Shown one piece after another: positions 26,095 through 36,213 of a DNA stretch of 64,000 nucleotides. The position numbers and the translations under genes are program-made. The notes beneath the pieces are model-generated. The model was given only the letters and a program-made list of their open reading frames with translations. It was not told the DNA's origin and searched no databases. Source of the stretch: Pelobacter sp. (GTDB lineage: Bacteria; Desulfobacterota; Desulfuromonadia; Geobacterales; Pseudopelobacteraceae); NCBI GenBank assembly GCA_030824515.1, contig JAVBXN010000050.1, positions 62,001-126,000 of the forward strand. Direction: 5' to 3'. Within the stretch, counting starts at the first letter, position 1. Each line of letters opens with the position of its first letter.

Positions 26095-26711
26095 TGTTTT
26101 TCCTTATGCTTTTTTGATGACTGGGAAGCGTCGGCATCCGGAAGCGGCTGCTGCGATAGCTCCAGCGTGTAATCGGGAGAGAGCGGTTCGGACAGATCAA
26201 GGTGTTTCAATTGGGCCGACTGCCCGCCCTCTACGGTCAGCTTTACCTTGGTTATCTGCGGGAAATTAACCGTAACAGTGTCCACGATCGAGTAGACAGC
26301 CATCATCTCGGCGGAGCTACCGGAAGGCAGGGTATCCGCAAAAGCACGATTCAGGTCGATAGAGGCCATATCTCCATCAATTCGTACCGCATTTATCACG
26401 GTCCCTTCCGGCAGAGGCTCGTCAAATTCACCAACCGGTCCGTTCAGCAGCTCTTCGAGAACATCATTAAGACAGGCGAGAGCATCTCCACACGGGTCAA
26501 GCTCACGTGCCTCCCTGACCAGACGGGTTCCATCCGCCACAAAGAACAATACCGCCGTCCTCTTGCCGACCATGGGCTCTATCTGCGGAGTAAGCGGCAC
26601 CGCACGGCTGTTTCGGTATTTTTGCCAAAGCATTGTTCCGAAGACCAGAGCAATTACCAAAAAAGGTATCAGCAGATTGATGTTAATTTTTTTTCTCTGT
26701 TGCGGCGACAT
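26091..26711 (-). CDS. GerMN domain envelope protein
   Basis: 206 residues. A single N-terminal membrane segment (INLLIPFLVIALVFGTMLWQ) anchors a domain of about 50-185 with the GerMN pattern: TAVLFFVADGTRLVREAREL, LLNGPVGEFDEPLPEGTVINAVRIDGDMASIDLNRAF shortened here by family convention, and a late YSIVDTVTVNFPQITKVKLTVEG. In Gram-negative bacteria such proteins are of unclear function, probably envelope or peptidoglycan related; the murI neighbour fits. It starts 3 bases after murI ends and overlaps metH by 4 bases. Confidence 0.85.
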   Translation of the reverse strand: MSPQQRKKININLLIPFLVIALVFGTMLWQKYRNSRAVPLTPQIEPMVGKRTAVLFFVADGTRLVREARELDPCGDALACLNDVLEELLNGPVGEFDEPLPEGTVINAVRIDGDMASIDLNRAFADTLPSGSSAEMMAVYSIVDTVTVNFPQITKVKLTVEGGQSAQLKHLDLSEPLSPDYTLELSQQPLPDADASQSSKKHKEKQ

Positions 26712-26714
26712 TTT

Positions 26715-27533
26715 TCAGCACGCTCCTTCTTCGTCATCCAGGCCGACCTGATAGACATCACCCAGGCGTCCCCCAAGAAATCTATTGCCGACACGTATGA
26801 AACCGGCCGGTATGTCGCTGACATAATAATGGTGATTTCCTTTTTCAGCCTCCGGGCGGAGCAGTTTCCTGTCCGCCAGAATAGAGGCAACAGTACGGGC
26901 GGTTTCCTCGGCCGAATCGACCAGCGCCACATCAGGTCCCATCACCTCCGCAATCAGTGGCTTGAGCAACGGATAATGGGTGCATCCCAAAACCAGTGTA
27001 TCCACGGCCGCTTCTTTCAGTTCCTGGAGATAATTCTGCGCAGTAAGACGTGCCACCTGATTATCGGTCCAACCTTCTTCCGCCAATGGGACAAACAGCG
27101 GACAGGCCTTGGTTAATACCTCGGCTTCCGGTTTGAGTCGTTTTATCGCTCGGGTATAGGCGCTGCTGCGGATTGTGCCAGCTGTCCCGATTACACCGAC
27201 CCTTCCGGAGCGCGTAATTTCCACTGCCCGGCGGGCGCCCGGTTCGATCACACCAACCACCGGAATAGAAAGCAGCCGTTTTAGGCTGGGGAGTGCCACG
27301 GCCGAAGCCGTATTGCAGGCCACCACTAACAGCTTGATATCTCGTTTGAGCAGAAAAGACGCGATCTCACCGGCATATCGTGTCACTGTTTCCGGTGATT
27401 TGGTACCGTAGGGAACCCTGGCGGTATCGCCAAAGTAAATGGTATCCTCCTGTGGAAGCACGCGTATGATTTCACGCAAAACCGTAAGACCACCTACACC
27501 GGAATCAAATATGCCTATCGACCGCCATGACAC
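26715..27533 (-). CDS. murI: Glutamate racemase
   Basis: 272 residues. Makes D-glutamate for peptidoglycan in the cytoplasm. The family motifs are present: GIFDSGVGGLTVLREI at the start, catalytic Cys in VVACNTASA (residues near 70-78) and the second catalytic Cys in LVLGCTHYPLL near 185. Usual length for the family. The start is GTG at 27533 with GAGGT 9 bases upstream. It is the first gene of a tight three-gene unit with the GerMN protein and metH. Confidence 0.96.
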   Translation of the reverse strand: MSWRSIGIFDSGVGGLTVLREIIRVLPQEDTIYFGDTARVPYGTKSPETVTRYAGEIASFLLKRDIKLLVVACNTASAVALPSLKRLLSIPVVGVIEPGARRAVEITRSGRVGVIGTAGTIRSSAYTRAIKRLKPEAEVLTKACPLFVPLAEEGWTDNQVARLTAQNYLQELKEAAVDTLVLGCTHYPLLKPLIAEVMGPDVALVDSAEETARTVASILADRKLLRPEAEKGNHHYYVSDIPAGFIRVGNRFLGGRLGDVYQVGLDDEEGAC

Positions 27534-27652
27534 AATCAGACAACCTCAATTGGAATTTGCTTGTTAAATGTGCAACTATATACTTTTATCCACCAATCAG
27601 GCAAGCCATTTGCTAGATTTTGACAGCTTTAACCAAAGCCAACTCATACAGC

Positions 27653-27681
27653 TTGACGTAGCCCTCAAAATTGCATATTTT
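27653..27681 (+). promoter_or_regulatory. Possible sigma-70 promoter for glgC
   Basis: TTGACG, 17 bases, TATTTT: a fair -35/-10 pair about 140 bases upstream of the glgC start in the divergent murI-glgC region (27534-27818), which otherwise contains no convincing gene. Confidence 0.35.
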
Positions 27682-27818
27682 TCATATCAACAACCTGCCA
27701 TAGCTGCTGATATTACACTGTTGCACCGTTCTACAGCAGCAAACCGCATCTCCAGCAACATTATTTTACATGGCATCATCCATATCCACTTGAACAACAT
27801 TAACAGAGGGAGACTCAC

Positions 27819-29060
27819 ATGTATTCCATGGACAATGTAGGCAGAAACACCATCGCCATGGTGCTGGCGGGCGGAAAAGGCGAACGGCTCAGTCCGCTCA
27901 CTTTACGGCGCGCCAAGCCCAGTGTCGCCTTTGGCGGCAAATACAAAATCATCGATTTTGTACTGAGTAATCTTTTCAACTCCGGCATTAAAAAGGTCTA
28001 CATACTGACCCAGTATCGCGCCTATTCGCTGAACAAGCATATCCGGGAGTCCTGGGGCAAATGGACCGGACTGGGCGAGTTCTATGTTGCCATCTCCCCT
28101 GAAACCAGCAGCGAAAGCGAAGAGTGGTTCAAAGGCACCGCCGACGCTATTCTCCAGTACCTGCGCTTTGTCGAGTCCTCTGACGCAGACTATGTGGCCA
28201 TCTTCGGAGGTGATCACATCTACAAGATGGACATTACCCAGATGATTAACTTTCACCGCATGAATCGGGCCGACATTACCATTGCCGCGCTGGAAGTGCC
28301 GGCCGTGGAGGCGGTTCGTTTCGGCGTCTTTTCCGTTGACGACGATGCCAGGGTGACCGCCTTTAACGAAAAACCGGAAGTTCCTGAAACCATACCGGGA
28401 CGCGAAACCTGTTTCGCCTCGATGGGCAATTACATCTTTTCGACAAAAAAGTTGATTGAAGTTCTGCTGGAAGGAAAGAAACAGTACGAGGATCTTGATT
28501 TCGGCAAGCATGTGATCCCGATGATGCTGAAAAACAACGACCGGGTATTTGCCTACAACTTCAACGACAACGTGATTCCGGGCATGAAAGCCGAAGAACG
28601 CGGTTACTGGAAGGATGTGGGTACAATCGAGTCATACTACGAGGCCAACATGGACCTGATTCATGTGTCGCCGCAACTGAATCTGTACAATTACAAGTGG
28701 CCGATCCTCACCAACCAGGGCAATCTGCCGCCAGCCAAGACGGTCTTTGACGATGACGACCGCCGCGGCCAGAATATCGATTCATATGTCTGCGCCGGAT
28801 GCATAACCAGCGGCAGCACGGTTCGACGTTCGGTCATCGGCCCTCTCTGCAAGATCAACAGCTACAGCCTGGTGGAAGATTCCATCTTCTTTGAAAATGT
28901 CAACGTCGGACGTCACGTCAAAATCAGGCGCACCATAATCGACAAGGGCGTAGTTATTCCTGACGGTTCAATCATCGGCTACAATCATGACGACGACCGT
29001 CTCAACGGCTATACCGTGACGGACTCAGGAATCGTGGTGGTTCCACGCAAGGACAGATGA
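27819..29060 (+). CDS. glgC: Glucose-1-phosphate adenylyltransferase
   Basis: 413 residues. Makes ADP-glucose from ATP and glucose-1-phosphate, the committed step of bacterial glycogen synthesis. Motifs: nucleotide-binding AMVLAGGKGERLSPLT near residue 13, the allosteric/substrate PSVAFGGKYKIIDF stretch, IFGGDHIYKMD, the catalytic Asp region FNEKPEVPE, and a C-terminal left-handed beta-helix of hexapeptide repeats (VRRSVIGPLCKINSYSLVED). The ATG at 27819 has GGGAG 6 bases upstream. No other glycogen gene is adjacent; the gene is alone on the plus strand, followed by a shared terminator. Confidence 0.96.
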   Translation: MYSMDNVGRNTIAMVLAGGKGERLSPLTLRRAKPSVAFGGKYKIIDFVLSNLFNSGIKKVYILTQYRAYSLNKHIRESWGKWTGLGEFYVAISPETSSESEEWFKGTADAILQYLRFVESSDADYVAIFGGDHIYKMDITQMINFHRMNRADITIAALEVPAVEAVRFGVFSVDDDARVTAFNEKPEVPETIPGRETCFASMGNYIFSTKKLIEVLLEGKKQYEDLDFGKHVIPMMLKNNDRVFAYNFNDNVIPGMKAEERGYWKDVGTIESYYEANMDLIHVSPQLNLYNYKWPILTNQGNLPPAKTVFDDDDRRGQNIDSYVCAGCITSGSTVRRSVIGPLCKINSYSLVEDSIFFENVNVGRHVKIRRTIIDKGVVIPDGSIIGYNHDDDRLNGYTVTDSGIVVVPRKDR

Positions 29061-29084
29061 GCTGAACCCCCTTTTACTGAAAAT

Positions 29085-29120
29085 CCTGAAGAGGAGACGG
29101 TCTCCCGCCTCCTCTTCAGG
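29085..29120. terminator. Bidirectional terminator between glgC and the giant repeat protein
   Basis: CCTGAAGAGGAG (29085-29096) pairs perfectly with CTCCTCTTCAGG (29109-29120) over a 12-base loop, between two convergent genes. T-rich bases follow on the minus side (ATTTTC). Confidence 0.7.
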
Positions 29121-29174
29121 AAATTACTCAAAACACCCTATCAAAGTAAATGCCAAATCAACGTCTCCGCCCGA

Positions 29175-32100
29175 CTAGAACAGATGAATTTCCCCAAATC
29201 TTGAGCCGCTGTCCATATTGTAATTGAAAAAACCGGTGCAACTGGACTCTCCCTGGTGTGAATCGCAATAGTCCTTGCTATGACGGTGGTCATCCTCGCT
29301 TGTGCATGCCGATGACATAATACGACAGAACTTACCACCATTCAGACTGTACCCTTCGACGACCTTGAACGGCCCGGACCCCATTCCCGGATAGATCGAT
29401 TTCGAACAATCAGTATAAATGGTTGCCTTGTGGTAACCATTGACGTAGATCTTGACATATTGCAACATGGCGCCACCTGATGACTTGCCCGTAAAGCTAA
29501 AGCTGCTGTTGGGGGCAGAGATGGCGTTATAAAGGGTCTGCCCGCCGCTGTCCTTCACCGTCACCATCGCGGTGGACCACCCTTTATACATGAGTGTCAA
29601 CCGGTTTACGCCGCCACTGCAAGCGCCACATGTCGGATTTGACGGCGCTGGCGGTTCCGGCGTCTGATTGCATCCGCCAACTGAGCCGACAGCTCCGCAC
29701 GCCTTGCCGTTGTCATAATCATCCAGAATCAGATAGAGCGGCTCTGCTTCCTTCCATGCAACGCTGTCGCCAGTTACTCCACTCCCCACATTATGAAGAG
29801 CCATCCATGCCTCAGCCTTGGCAATGGTTTGAGTTACACAAGATGAATCGCCACACCCCATTGCATTCAGCTTTGCTGCAACAAGCGCCTTGAACAGGGT
29901 ATAGGTCTTATCCCCGCATACCGAACTGTTCATAAGCGCAATGGCCTGTGACTTGGTATAGTTCCTGCCACCGATGGTTATCGAAGACACCGGCCATGCT
30001 TCGGAATGATTTTTCCAATAGCCGGGCGATTTCGGGACCGTAGCGCTGCAGCCGAAGTAATAGGCGTTATCACTGGCCGTTGCCGTAACTCCCATAAACG
30101 TGCCGGATGCGGTTGCTGTGTTTGAATGCTGGCCGGCCAGCGCCTGAAACGGGCCTATGACACAGGAGAATGATCCACCGGGCTGAAGCGACGCGGGGAT
30201 GGCACAACTGCTCGTGACATGCACGCTATCAACCAGCGCGATATCGTTCAGCGCAGTTGTACCGGTATCGGTCACCACAAACTTATAGTAGACCTTGCCG
30301 CAGGAAGCAGAGGTCCCGCCGGAACCGGCACATCCTTCGTAGCGGCTGTGTTCTTCCCTGGACCGGGACTCGCATGATGTTTTGTCATAGCTGTCATCGC
30401 ATCGGTGAGACCTTCCGTGTCCGCCGCGATTCCTGTCATGTCTGTCGCAATCCGAGGGATTGTTCCTGCAGTGATCAATGTCCTTTTCGTCGCATTTGCC
30501 GTCGCGATTGTAATCGCTGTAATCCCGGTCATGCTCCGACTGTGCCCTGGATTCACATGACACTTTGTTGTAACTGTCGTCGCAGCGGAAGTTGCGTTTG
30601 AGGTTGCCCCGCTCGCCGTCAAACCTGTCGCAGGAAGCAGGATTGTTTCTGCAGAAATCGGCGTCCCTCTCGTCACACCTGCCATCGCGGTTATAATCGC
30701 TGCGATCACGGTCGTTTCTGTCTTCCAGCACGCATGTAGATTCGCAGGAGGTCTTGTTGGCGCTGTCACCACAGCTAAACGATCGTTTCAGCTTCCCGTG
30801 TCCACGATCATGTTTGTTGCACTCTTCGGGATTGGATTTGCAGTAGCTTATGTCGCCTTCATCGCACTTGCCGTCGCGATTGTAGTCGTCGGAATCACGG
30901 CCATGTTCGCGCAGGGCATAGTAACCGCAGGAATCCTTGCTGGAACTGTCGTCACACCTGTAGATACGCCTGAACAGGCCATGATCATTATCGTGCCGGT
31001 CGCAACGCCCCGGATTCGCCTTGCAGTAGTCCACATCCTTTTCATCGCATCTGCCGTCGTTGTTGTAATCACTGTGATCCTTGTCATGCTTCCGTTTGGC
31101 ATATGCGTCACATGCTGTCTTATCATAGCTGTCATCACACCTGAAGGTACGCCGGCAGTTGAGATGATCCCGGTCATGCTTTACACAGATTTCCTTATTG
31201 GATTCGCAATGGTCAATATCCTTCTCATCGCACTTGCCATCGCTGTTGTAATCGCAACGATCCCTGTCATGTTCCTGACGTGCCCTGCCCTCGCACGCCC
31301 CTTTGTCCGAACTGTCGTCACAGCGGTGCTTGCGCCTGTCGTTTCCATGATTCCTGTCATGCTGATCGCAAGCAGCACGGTTTGATCTGCAGTAATCCAT
31401 GTCTTTTTCATCACATTTGCCATCGTTATCATAATCTGCGCGATCCCTGTCATGTTCTTCACGGGCCTTGTCTTCACAGTGTGCACCATTGCCACTGTCA
31501 TCGCACCTGAAGCGGCGTTTCAGGTTACCGCGTTCCTTGTCCAGTTGGTCACAGGCGACCCGGTCATTCAAACAATAATCGACATCAATTTCGTCGCACT
31601 TGCCATCTCTGTTGTAATCGCTGCGGCCTTTGTCGGATTTAATTTCATCCTGCCGTCTTGATTCGCACAAGTTCCTGCTGGAACTGTCGTCGCATCTGAA
31701 GACACGGCCGGTGCTTCCATGATAAGCATCATGTCTGTCACAGGCAGCCTTGTTGTTTCTGCAATAATCCACGTCGATCTCATCGCACTTGCCGTCCCTG
31801 TTATAATCGGCATGGTCCCGCCCATGGCTTTCACGCGCCCTGTCTTCGCAGTAGGTCTTGTTTGTGCTGGCGTCACAGCGGTGTTTGCGCTTATGGCTGC
31901 CATGCTCGGAGTCGTGCCTGTCGCAGCCGAACTTGTTGTTCCTGCAGTAATCGACATCTTTCTCATCGCACTTGCCATCGTGGTCGTAGTCACAATGATC
32001 CTTGTCAAAGTCCTGCTCACATGCAGGACAAAGAGCGATCTTCAGAACGTTGTCCAGGTCGGTGCGGTACCAGGTTTTGCCATCGTTTGATGCGTATTTC

Positions 32101-35100
32101 ATGATATCTATAACCGGGTTTGTGCCGCAGGTATTCTCACCATCGAACCTGACGTCAACCACTTTGAAGGTTATGTAGGAATTCCCGTCAATTTGTCCGA
32201 CCAGGAGACCACACTCGGCAGAGAACGCAGCTTTCTGGGTTTCGCTCGGATGGTATTGCCCCTGGACCGTAACAACCACCTGTTTGGCTGAAGCGGGCAC
32301 GCTGAAACCGAAATTTGTTCCAACCGGGATACCATTGCCGCTGATACTGTCAAACCAGCTGTCATAAAGTATCTGCCCGGTAATACTGTCAGCCCTGACC
32401 CGAATCCTCTCCCCTGGATCACCAGTTGATACGCGCCACTCCAGTTTAAGCGTCATATAAACGACACCGTCTTTACAAAGGGTGCAAGGCAGAGAGAAAC
32501 CAAAATCAACGGTCTGGTCCGAGCTGCTGTCAGAGGCAAGTTCTACATTCGCCGGATTCCCGTTGCTGTCGGTTGCCGGTGTCCCGTTGCCGGTAGGAGC
32601 AGCGGTATAACCATCTGGCGCTATTGCTGTTATGGAATATGTTCCCTGGCATAGGCCGTCAAAAAGGTATTCTCCGCTTGCAGACGTTGTGAAGTTCACG
32701 CTGACCGGCATGCCATAGATGTCGTTGCCGGACAGGGTTACGACTACACCGGCAAGTCCGGGCTCATTGGCATCCTGAACACCGTTCCGGTTCAGGTCAT
32801 TCCAAACAAAGTCACCGATAGTCCCACTGCAGGGTTTGAAAAAGCCGAAGTCTATGGTCAGGTCCGAACTGCTGTCCGTGGCAACCGTAACCGTGAAGGG
32901 GCTGCCGTTGTTGTCGGTAGCAGGCGTACCCTTGCCGGTCATAGTCGCTGTGTAGCCATCCGGTGGTGATACGGAGATCGCATATGCCCCCTGGCAGAGC
33001 TCCGTAAACTGGTAAGCGCCGCTGGCAAGCGTGGTGAAGCTCTTGCTGACCGGCATGCCGTAGATGTTGCTGCCTACCAGGGTTACGATGGCTCCGGCAA
33101 GCCCCGGTTCATTGGCATCCTGAATTCCGTTCCGGTTCAGGTCATTCCAGACCAGATCGCCGAGAGCTGCGCTGCAGGGCTTGAAGAAACCAAAGTCAAT
33201 CGAAGTATCACTGACAGCATCAGAAGAGATGGTCACGGTCGCAGGATTGGAATTACTATCCTTCTCCGGATCGCCGGCAGCCTCGGACGCGGTCGGGGTC
33301 ATACCGGCGGGCGTCAGCGCCTCGATCTTGTAGTCGCCGCTGCAAAGCCCGATAAACTCGTATGATCCATCAGCCTTGGTGCTTGTAGTACGCAAAAGTG
33401 TATGCTGGCTGTCGCGCAGATTAACCACCACACCGGCAATGCCCGGCTCACCCGAATCCTGGATGCCGTTCTGGTTGAGATCATTCCAGACGAGGTCGCC
33501 GATAACGGCGGCACAAGGTGTGTTGAAACCGAAATCGATAGTCTTGTCACTGCTGTCATCGGCGGTCAGATTCACCTGGGCTGGGCTGCCATTGCTGTCC
33601 AGCGCAACATTGCTCCCCTGGGAGGATGGTGATGGCACGAAACCGGCCGGAGTAACAACCTCAACCGAATAATCGCCACCGCAGAGGCCGCCGAAGAGGT
33701 AACCACCCTGTTGATCGGTGTTTGTAGTGGCTATGACTGTGCCAGAAGCATCTTTCAGCTTCACGGAAGCGCCGCTGATACCAGGCTCAAGTTCATCCTG
33801 GATTCCATCACGGTTTTTGTCATGCCAGACAAGATTGCCGATACTGGCGCTGCAGGGGGTATTGAACCCGAAATCGATCGACTGGTCACTTGATGTATCT
33901 GCAGGCAGATTTACCGCAAAAGGATTTGGATTACTGTCTAGCTCGCGGTTCAAACCGGCCAGTGCGGGCGATGCGGTCCGGCCGGCAGGTGGAACGACCT
34001 CCACACGGTAGTCACCGGCACATAATCCGTCGAACCGGTACAGGCCGCCACCGGCGGTGGTGGTAAGGGCAAACTGGACGTTAGCGGCAGTAAGCAGCTT
34101 GACGGTTACTCCGTCCAACCCAGGCTCACCCGAATCCTGAATGCCATCACGGTCAAGATCATCCCAGACCAGATTTCCGATACTTCCGGCACATGGCGGA
34201 TTGAATGCAAAATCGATAGTCGGATCAGCACTGTAGTCGCTGTCAAGATATACTGACGCCGGAGACCCGTTACTGTCCGTTGCCGGGTCGCCACCCTGCA
34301 GGCTATCTGAAATCTGCAGACCGGCTGGAGTAACCACCTCCACCGTGTAACTACCGCTACAGAGACCGCTGAAGGCATAAAAACCTGCCTGGCCAAGAGG
34401 ACCAAGCCCGGAAGTGGTAGCGGCAACAACCACATTTGCTGAATCCCTGAGAGTGACTGTCACACCGTTAATCCCGGTCTCGCCGAAGTTCTGAATACCG
34501 TCACGGTTTGCGTCCAGCCAGACCATGTCGCCGATTGAACCGGAACAGGGAGAATAGTAGCCGAAATCGACGGTCGGATCAGAACTGTCGTCCGCATCCA
34601 GAATCACCGCGGCCGGGCTGTTGTTGCTGTCTTCAGTGCCGTCAGTCGCGTTGGCCGGAGAAACGACCATACCGGCAGGAAGTGTCGAATTGTCCACTTC
34701 GACACGGTATGTTCCCGCGCATAGCCCGCCAAACTGATAAAAACCATTGCCGGTGGTAGTAGCGGTGGCAACCAGATTACTGAAACTGTCCTTCAACCAG
34801 ACCCGGATATTGTTGATCCCCGGCTCATCCGAATTCTGGATGCCGTTCCGGTTCAGATCGTTCCATACGAAATCGCCGATACTGCCGGTGCAGGGAGTAT
34901 TGAATCCAAAGTCAATGGTAACTTCACCGGAATAGTCGCTGGCAAGAACCACTTCGCTCGGATTCGGATTGCTGTCGCTGGCTATGTTGCCACCCTGGAG
35001 CGGAGTTGACAGGACAAAACCGGCCGGAGCGACAGCTTCGACTCGGTAGTTGCCGGCACACAAGCCGCTGAATAGGTATTTGCCCGAACCGTCTGTAGTC

Positions 35101-36161
35101 GTCGATGTAATCAGGGTGTTATTCAATGAATCAAGCAGGTTTACCGTAATCGTGCCGAGTCCCGGCTCACCAGGGTCCTGGATGCCGTTACGGTTCTGGT
35201 CGTGCCATACCAGATCACCGACCGATCCGCTGCAGGGTGAATTGTAACCAAAATCGACAGTCAGTTCGCTGGAGGTTCCGCTGGGGAGGTTTACTGCGGC
35301 TCCATTGGGATTGCTGTCACGGACCGGGTCGCCACCCTGGAGGATCGGAGAGGCAACAAATCCGGCCGGAAGAGTTGCGGTATCCACAACCACTGTGTAA
35401 TCGCCGGCACAGAGACCGGTAAAGAGGTAGGCGCCATTGGGACCGCTAAGCTTGGTGGCTACAGCCGTGTTGCTGCTGTCCTTCAGGCTGATGCTGACAT
35501 TGTCTATCCCGGTTTCACCTGCATCCTGAATGCCGTTGCGGTTGGTGTCGTTCCAGATAAAATCGCCGATAGTTCCGTTGCAGACCTGTAGCGGTGGGAT
35601 CGGGCCGAGATTGCCCTTGGCCGCTCCCTGGAAGGAGACATCAAACGATCCGCTAAAGGTGGAATTTTCCATGGCCAGACTGACGCCAATGTCATTGCCC
35701 GCAAACAGGCTTGCCATACTGCCGCCGGTGACCTTGAGACGGAGATCGATATAATCGATGGTTGACGCGGAGTTCTGGATGCCGAACCCGACTATTTCGC
35801 CGGTCAGCAATGTGCCGGCATAACTGGTGCCATAGACCGTTCCGGTCAACACCAGATCGTCACCGGCTACCCCCCCGACCAGATTCCCCGACTGGTCAAC
35901 CTGTAAAGCAATGGTAAGCGAACGTGGCGGCAGCACCGGAACCGAAGCGCTTCCTGAAATCATCATGGCCAATTGCGGCGTTGCGGTGACGGTAACGAGT
36001 CCGGTTGCAGGACTGTAACTGGTCGCCGCGGAATTGGTATTGACGAAGGTTATGTTGGGCACGCCCGGCGTAATTCCCAAAAGTCCGGACCAGGCACTGC
36101 TGACAGTCACTGCACAGAGGATTGCAGAGAGTATGAGCGTTCGAATAAAGTTGATTTTCAC
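29175..36161 (-). CDS. Giant secreted protein: nine SdrD-B-like repeats and nine Cys-rich EF-loop repeats
   Basis: 2328 residues from the GTG at 36161, chosen because GGAGG sits 6 bases upstream and a signal peptide follows (KINFIRTLILSAILCAVTVSSA). A beta-rich N-domain reaches about 190. Residues about 194-1225 are nine repeats of about 114 residues with GDFVWNDLNRNGIQD..EPG starts and DFGF ends, the SdrD-B/Cna-B fold known from adhesins. After a linker domain, residues about 1387-1950 are nine repeats of about 62 residues with DYNRDGKCDEKDVDYC, an EF-hand-type calcium loop flanked by regularly spaced Cys. A DUF11-like domain, a PGYWKNH domain and a C-terminal domain follow. There is no sortase motif or PEP-CTERM. 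It is probably a calcium-stabilised surface or matrix protein. Confidence 0.85.
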   Translation of the reverse strand: MKINFIRTLILSAILCAVTVSSAWSGLLGITPGVPNITFVNTNSAATSYSPATGLVTVTATPQLAMMISGSASVPVLPPRSLTIALQVDQSGNLVGGVAGDDLVLTGTVYGTSYAGTLLTGEIVGFGIQNSASTIDYIDLRLKVTGGSMASLFAGNDIGVSLAMENSTFSGSFDVSFQGAAKGNLGPIPPLQVCNGTIGDFIWNDTNRNGIQDAGETGIDNVSISLKDSSNTAVATKLSGPNGAYLFTGLCAGDYTVVVDTATLPAGFVASPILQGGDPVRDSNPNGAAVNLPSGTSSELTVDFGYNSPCSGSVGDLVWHDQNRNGIQDPGEPGLGTITVNLLDSLNNTLITSTTTDGSGKYLFSGLCAGNYRVEAVAPAGFVLSTPLQGGNIASDSNPNPSEVVLASDYSGEVTIDFGFNTPCTGSIGDFVWNDLNRNGIQNSDEPGINNIRVWLKDSFSNLVATATTTGNGFYQFGGLCAGTYRVEVDNSTLPAGMVVSPANATDGTEDSNNSPAAVILDADDSSDPTVDFGYYSPCSGSIGDMVWLDANRDGIQNFGETGINGVTVTLRDSANVVVAATTSGLGPLGQAGFYAFSGLCSGSYTVEVVTPAGLQISDSLQGGDPATDSNGSPASVYLDSDYSADPTIDFAFNPPCAGSIGNLVWDDLDRDGIQDSGEPGLDGVTVKLLTAANVQFALTTTAGGGLYRFDGLCAGDYRVEVVPPAGRTASPALAGLNRELDSNPNPFAVNLPADTSSDQSIDFGFNTPCSASIGNLVWHDKNRDGIQDELEPGISGASVKLKDASGTVIATTNTDQQGGYLFGGLCGGDYSVEVVTPAGFVPSPSSQGSNVALDSNGSPAQVNLTADDSSDKTIDFGFNTPCAAVIGDLVWNDLNQNGIQDSGEPGIAGVVVNLRDSQHTLLRTTSTKADGSYEFIGLCSGDYKIEALTPAGMTPTASEAAGDPEKDSNSNPATVTISSDAVSDTSIDFGFFKPCSAALGDLVWNDLNRNGIQDANEPGLAGAIVTLVGSNIYGMPVSKSFTTLASGAYQFTELCQGAYAISVSPPDGYTATMTGKGTPATDNNGSPFTVTVATDSSSDLTIDFGFFKPCSGTIGDFVWNDLNRNGVQDANEPGLAGVVVTLSGNDIYGMPVSVNFTTSASGEYLFDGLCQGTYSITAIAPDGYTAAPTGNGTPATDSNGNPANVELASDSSSDQTVDFGFSLPCTLCKDGVVYMTLKLEWRVSTGDPGERIRVRADSITGQILYDSWFDSISGNGIPVGTNFGFSVPASAKQVVVTVQGQYHPSETQKAAFSAECGLLVGQIDGNSYITFKVVDVRFDGENTCGTNPVIDIMKYASNDGKTWYRTDLDNVLKIALCPACEQDFDKDHCDYDHDGKCDEKDVDYCRNNKFGCDRHDSEHGSHKRKHRCDASTNKTYCEDRARESHGRDHADYNRDGKCDEIDVDYCRNNKAACDRHDAYHGSTGRVFRCDDSSSRNLCESRRQDEIKSDKGRSDYNRDGKCDEIDVDYCLNDRVACDQLDKERGNLKRRFRCDDSGNGAHCEDKAREEHDRDRADYDNDGKCDEKDMDYCRSNRAACDQHDRNHGNDRRKHRCDDSSDKGACEGRARQEHDRDRCDYNSDGKCDEKDIDHCESNKEICVKHDRDHLNCRRTFRCDDSYDKTACDAYAKRKHDKDHSDYNNDGRCDEKDVDYCKANPGRCDRHDNDHGLFRRIYRCDDSSSKDSCGYYALREHGRDSDDYNRDGKCDEGDISYCKSNPEECNKHDRGHGKLKRSFSCGDSANKTSCESTCVLEDRNDRDRSDYNRDGRCDERDADFCRNNPASCDRFDGERGNLKRNFRCDDSYNKVSCESRAQSEHDRDYSDYNRDGKCDEKDIDHCRNNPSDCDRHDRNRGGHGRSHRCDDSYDKTSCESRSREEHSRYEGCAGSGGTSASCGKVYYKFVVTDTGTTALNDIALVDSVHVTSSCAIPASLQPGGSFSCVIGPFQALAGQHSNTATASGTFMGVTATASDNAYYFGCSATVPKSPGYWKNHSEAWPVSSITIGGRNYTKSQAIALMNSSVCGDKTYTLFKALVAAKLNAMGCGDSSCVTQTIAKAEAWMALHNVGSGVTGDSVAWKEAEPLYLILDDYDNGKACGAVGSVGGCNQTPEPPAPSNPTCGACSGGVNRLTLMYKGWSTAMVTVKDSGGQTLYNAISAPNSSFSFTGKSSGGAMLQYVKIYVNGYHKATIYTDCSKSIYPGMGSGPFKVVEGYSLNGGKFCRIMSSACTSEDDHRHSKDYCDSHQGESSCTGFFNYNMDSGSRFGEIHLF
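30360..32010 (-). repeat. Nine tandem ~186-base coding repeats
   Basis: The DNA encoding the Cys-rich EF-loop units repeats with a period near 186 bases (62 codons). Each unit carries a segment coding D-Y-N-x-D-G-K/R-C-D-E followed by a Cys-Asp-x-His-Asp segment. Copies differ by many substitutions, so they are old duplications under selection for the Cys and acidic positions rather than a fresh expansion. Confidence 0.85.
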
Positions 36162-36213
36162 GATTAACCTCCAAAGCTGTGTCACTCCGGACGCAAAAAG
36201 AGTCCGAAAGGCC

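Noticed and set aside
27568-27840. Frame of 90 codons upstream of and overlapping glgC
   Set aside because: No ribosome binding site, AT-biased composition and overlap with the glgC start; likely leader sequence.
30360-32010. Regular repeats suggesting a CRISPR array
   Set aside because: The period is about 186 bases, the repeats diverge, and the frame is fully open and codes for calcium-loop units.
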